Positions 59,861 through 64,000 of a stretch of DNA of 64,000 bases are shown in pieces; position 1 is the stretch's first letter; each line of letters opens with the position of its first letter. Under the pieces are notes generated by a model. It was not told the DNA's origin. It ran no database searches and was given only the letters and a program-made list of their open reading frames with translations. Source of the DNA: Struthio camelus (lineage: Eukaryota; Chordata; Aves; Struthioniformes; Struthionidae); contig NC_090942.1 of the NCBI RefSeq assembly GCF_040807025.1, forward strand, positions 40,440,911 through 40,504,910, in the 5' to 3' direction. Made by a program: the position numbers and the translations under genes.

Positions 59861-62800
59861 CATAGAATGGGTCTCAGTTAAGAAGCAGCTTGTGTAAAGT
59901 AACACCCTGCTGGCTTTTGTTGTTAGTAACAAACAGTTCAAATAATAGCCAGACAGTTAAAATCAATTTTTTATCTTCCCCTCCTCTAATCCAAACTGCA
60001 GCCTGACTTTAATAGTACTCTGAGGCCTGACCTCCTCAGCAACTGTAGTTCTGTCCATATACGGCATCCCAAACGGACAGGCTTCGTATTGCATGCTCTC
60101 ATTGACCGTGAATGCATTTCAGAGTGTTTCCTTAGGAGCCTTTGAAAGACACCTCGGCTTTTCACATGAATCCTATTAGCCTGTGTATACCACGCCTGCC
60201 TGGGCCACTCCCTTGAATAGAAATGTGCTTTGCGCCAGATTGAATGCTGCATTTGAATGACAATTGAACACTGAATTAAAAAAACAGTTCGCAACTGGAA
60301 TAGTGTCATCCTAGTTTGCTTAAACAAGGCAGATGACCTTCCTTAAACTGAGGCTTTCTCTGATCTAATTAAATGCAATCAAATACTCCTACAGAAGGAG
60401 AGATCACTGGATTATTTAATTTTCACAGCTACAGATTAGTGAAGTGGGCAGCTGTCACAATCTAGCCACATACTTCACCCCTGTTTAACAAGAGCAGGGA
60501 AAAACTTGTTTTCTCGCTGAGTAATGTTCCTAACCAAAACTACTGGGAGTCAGAAGAGCCTTTTCCTGCGATTTTTCTCTTTCGGTTCCTTAGTATCACT
60601 CCATGAGCTGCTTTCAAAAGTGAGCGAGTGTTCTGTTCCAAAACAGAAAACTAGAGGAAAGAAAAAATATCTTAACTCCATTGTAGATATTGAACACTTC
60701 CAAGCAGAAGTTCAAGATAGCAGTTTTATATTTTGGCCAGCTGGCCTCCCTTTAGAAGGCATACACTATTGTTTTGATCAATTTTGCTTGTGGCTGATTG
60801 AGCTGCTACTGAATATGAACCAGATTTGGGCTGACAAGACTCCCAGTGTCTCCTAGATGCCATGAAGAGAAGTCTAATAAATGTAAGCAAAAGGACTTTT
60901 GTCTTCTGATGTGGGATTATTCCAGCTCCACGTGCTTAATGCCAGAGCAGAGCTTACTGGAACTGAGTGTTCCAGAAATGAGGAAGGTAAGAGCTCATGA
61001 ACAGCTATTAGAAAAACATTTTGGTTTAGACTCTCTTTGCCAGTCCACCTGACGTAATTTTGCATGGAAGTGTAAGAAACTGCTAATCTCATATGCAAAC
61101 CACGCATAAAATACTTAAGGTAGTTGAGACCAGAGCGTGCACCCAGGTGAAACTGCAGAACGCCTGCCATGCAATGCTTCCTAGAAAGCCCCAGTCTAAA
61201 GCACGACGATGAGATGATTGTTAGGAAAGCCAGCACAGCCCTAATGAGGCGAAAGACACAACTCCCATGTGCCAGAAAAAATAGCGGCGCTGTAGAGCTT
61301 TGTGTTCACTGTTAAATAATTGCAATAGCATTGAAGATTGAACCTGCCTTTCCATCCAGCTCTCTGGGTTCCTACTCTTGCTATGGGCCTTGCTCTTGAA
61401 TTCCACTTGTCGCTATTGTCTGTTCGAAATTGCCACCAGGAAGGCTGCGTCCCTTTCTTATTTAGTACTTTGGCCCTTAGTTCTCAGAGCCATGTATGGA
61501 ATTACTGACATGAGGATAACTTATCAAATGCATTTTTTTCCTTACACACTTAAATGAAACAGGAATGTCAACAAAACAACAAAACTCTTTATCACATATT
61601 TAGCCAAAGTGCACTGACCCACCGACTGGCATGTAGGGTCACGGCAGGCTGAAGCTCTTTGCTGAAGCAGATATAGGCCTGGCAGAAAGCCCTGTTAGGC
61701 TGTAGAGGCCCCAGCTGTATTTCAGCATCCTTTTTCCTCTGTCCTTAGATCTTGCTGTGCCCAACAATCTGCAGCACATGACTGATCACAACTTTGTGTC
61801 ACACTTACAGAGATGTAGTCTAAGGCTTCGGAAACAATACGTCAGCACAATGTATGGCCCCAGAGCACTTTTTTTTTTTTTTTTTTGGCCTAGGAACAGC
61901 TGATAGGCAGCACATGAGGTTAAGCCATCTGACAGCCCAGAGGCAGCAAACGGCTTGTAGATCACAACTGACAAACCCTGGCCATCTATGCTACTCATCA
62001 GCATGTGGGAACTCTGGACCGCTCTCTTCATGTATGTGTTCTGTGTTGATTAGTCATTAAGCCAGAAAAGGATCGGTAGGACATGTTGGAATGGGTGGAA
62101 AAAAAAAAAAAGAATTATGGTGAGGAACAGAAATCTGGTATTGAAGTCCTTAATGGCACATCCATTCACTTGGGCTGGGCATCCCTGCAGCACAGCAACA
62201 CACCTTTCCTCTGGGATATGTGCCTAGACCAGACCAATTTCAGAAAAGAATTTAGCTTACAAAGCCTGAACCATGAAATGTCCATAGTTAGAATGTGAAT
62301 TTATATTAAAAAGACTCTCGTATTATGTTAGTTAACCATGATATACAGTGGGTATCTCCAGTGAAGGCAGTTGGGCTACATCTGATCCAGATATTTTGTG
62401 TATTGTTAGGAACAAATTACAGAGAGACCGAAAACCCCCTGCAGGTGAGGCCTTAGTTTTGATGTTGTCTTAGTTATGATGTTATTAGTTTTGATGATGT
62501 CTCCTTTCTTTTTAGGACCTTGTAGTAATGGGGAATTCCTCTCTCAAAACTATACAAGCTTATTCTTCATTCTTCAAGGATCTCTTACTTTATCTACAGT
62601 ACAGAATTTTTATGTATAGAATCAGCATTTCAGAAAGGTACTCTCTCTATTCTATTTGTAGCAATAGCATGTAATGCTTGCTTGCTTCTCAGAAATTTTG
62701 CCAAAGTGTATGTTCTTCAGGGAAGTTCAGAGAGTTGCATCTGCCCTTAATTACAACAAATCACTGTTTCAGACAGAGAGAGACTTTCACTGGACGATTA

Positions 62801-64000
62801 TGTACGAACACTGAATTTTATCCCTGGAAAGGAATGATGACCTCTCTGCATATGTATTATTTTATGAAAAGTCAACATAGAAGTAAAAATAAATATGCAG
62901 AGCTAAAATGTGATAATTTTGGAACATGTACGAGGACATATGCGTAATCTAAATAGTTTAAATACTGACTTTAGTCAATTTGCACTTGTTTTTAAAATCG
63001 GATCTCTCTTCATTTCAGTGTGGTCAGGTGGTCAGCATGAGTACGATTCTTTCCCAATAAAACATTTTAACTATACTTGTCCAGCATTATCGAGCATAAG
63101 AAAACAACTGTACATGTTGATGAACCAGCATATGCTGCATTAGTGACAAATAGGACAAAAGTTGTGTAGTGTCACATGTCAGAAAATGTCCACCTATCTC
63201 TTTAACCAAGCACAGACAGCATATCTTTCTTTCTCTCAGCTCCCCCGACTTAGGATTAGTCTGTCTGAGAAAAGAGATAAGATTGTCCTCAAAGACTAAT
63301 AAAAATTCTAGACAGAAACTGTTTTTTTCCTAGCAGTTAATGCATTGGTAAAGGAAGTTATTTTTTTAAAGAATCATAATTTAACTACAATTTGATTGAT
63401 CACAAGATGCTGTTGTCTGAGAAGAGGAAAAAGGAAGTCATAGCTACCAGCTTGTTAGGTCTTGGACTGTATTAATGTAGAAAACTCATTGCTAATTTAA
63501 AAATTAGCTTAATTAATTGATATAGAGGCTGAACAAAATGATATGCTTAAGACAAGGCTCAATAATGTGACATATTTTTGGAAGAGCTACACAAATAAAT
63601 ACTCTGAATTTTTATTTTGCCTCAGTTCAGTAAAATGTATTTTGTGTAGGAATTGAATAGTTTGTATGCCACATTAGGACAGGATTTAACATTGATAATA
63701 TTGCTATTGAGTATTAAATCTTAGTGTAGTCATTCAGTTCTACGTTATTGCATTTTTCTATAAAAGTTATTTTCTCCTAACGATCAAGCTAGCTAGCTAA
63801 GGATCTCAGTAAATTTTGAGTGCCAGGTGGAAACTGCAAGCTGTATCTTACTTCATCAATGGCAGGACATTCTGCTCAAGAAAACGGATTTCTGTGCCTT
63901 GAAACTCTGGTCATAACAGAAATTAAAACACGTTTTCGGAGTTCTGACAGCTTCCCAGATGTCGCTCACTGGACCTTGAGCTTTAGAGGGATAACAAGCT

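Larger units (their letters stand above)
46326..64000. other. Gene-poor region downstream of SLC35E3
   Basis: About 17.7 kb with no CpG island, no recognisable exon and no further CR1 element. By conserved order the next gene should be MDM2 on the + strand, but none of its conserved blocks (the p53-binding domain, zinc finger and RING) is visible, so its promoter probably lies beyond 64000. The region holds the simple repeats listed separately, a G15 run (52285-52299) and two unusually long but unconvincing open frames (46718-47254 on +, 51736-52335 on -). Confidence 0.6.

Noticed and set aside
59986-61236. Several open frames of 110-120 codons on both strands (59986-60327, 60524-60856, 60874-61236)
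   Set aside because: Lengths are within what this window produces by chance, frames overlap on opposite strands, and there are no domains, splice context or promoter.
46326-64000. Search for MDM2 exons
   Set aside because: MDM2 is expected next by synteny, but no conserved MDM2 segment or CpG-island promoter was seen. It most likely starts beyond the window.

Overview
This is a stretch of vertebrate nuclear DNA, almost certainly from a bird. It carries two CR1 retrotransposon copies with avian-type 3' ends, CpG-island promoters and exon-intron genes with GT-AG introns. The order RAP1B, NUP107, SLC35E3 matches the conserved tetrapod block that continues into MDM2 and CPM (human 12q15). All three genes lie on the + strand. 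The species cannot be fixed from the sequence alone.

Layout. Positions 1-1436 are intron of RAP1B, whose coding exons lie before the window. Positions 1437 to about 2660 are its terminal, entirely 3'-untranslated exon. From 2666 to about 9000 is intergenic DNA with no gene I can support. A CpG island at about 9010-9660, with paired NRF1-type sites, is the NUP107 promoter. NUP107 runs from 9337 to 38773 in 28 coding exons that join into an uninterrupted 918-codon frame. A CR1 fragment lies in its intron 3 (+) and a longer CR1 copy with reverse-transcriptase remnants in its intron 8 (-). Only 910 bp separate the NUP107 stop from the SLC35E3 start. SLC35E3 has five exons (39684-44204) giving 309 residues. 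Its 3' UTR probably ends near 45.0 or 46.3 kb. From there to 64000 is gene-poor DNA; MDM2 would be expected beyond the window but none of its exons is visible.

The genes are neighbours by old synteny, not by shared pathway. RAP1B is a small GTPase, NUP107 a scaffold nucleoporin of the Y-complex, and SLC35E3 an orphan membrane transporter of the triose-phosphate/nucleotide-sugar type.

I found no previously undescribed biological system. The best observations are two introns with the hallmarks of the minor (U12) spliceosome, one in NUP107 and one in SLC35E3; a tandem GTNNGT donor in SLC35E3 that could switch the transcript to a premature stop; a diverged 170-bp tandem duplication in SLC35E3 intron 2; a 14-bp minisatellite; Z-DNA-prone tracts; and two minus-strand stretches that look protein-like but that I could not identify.
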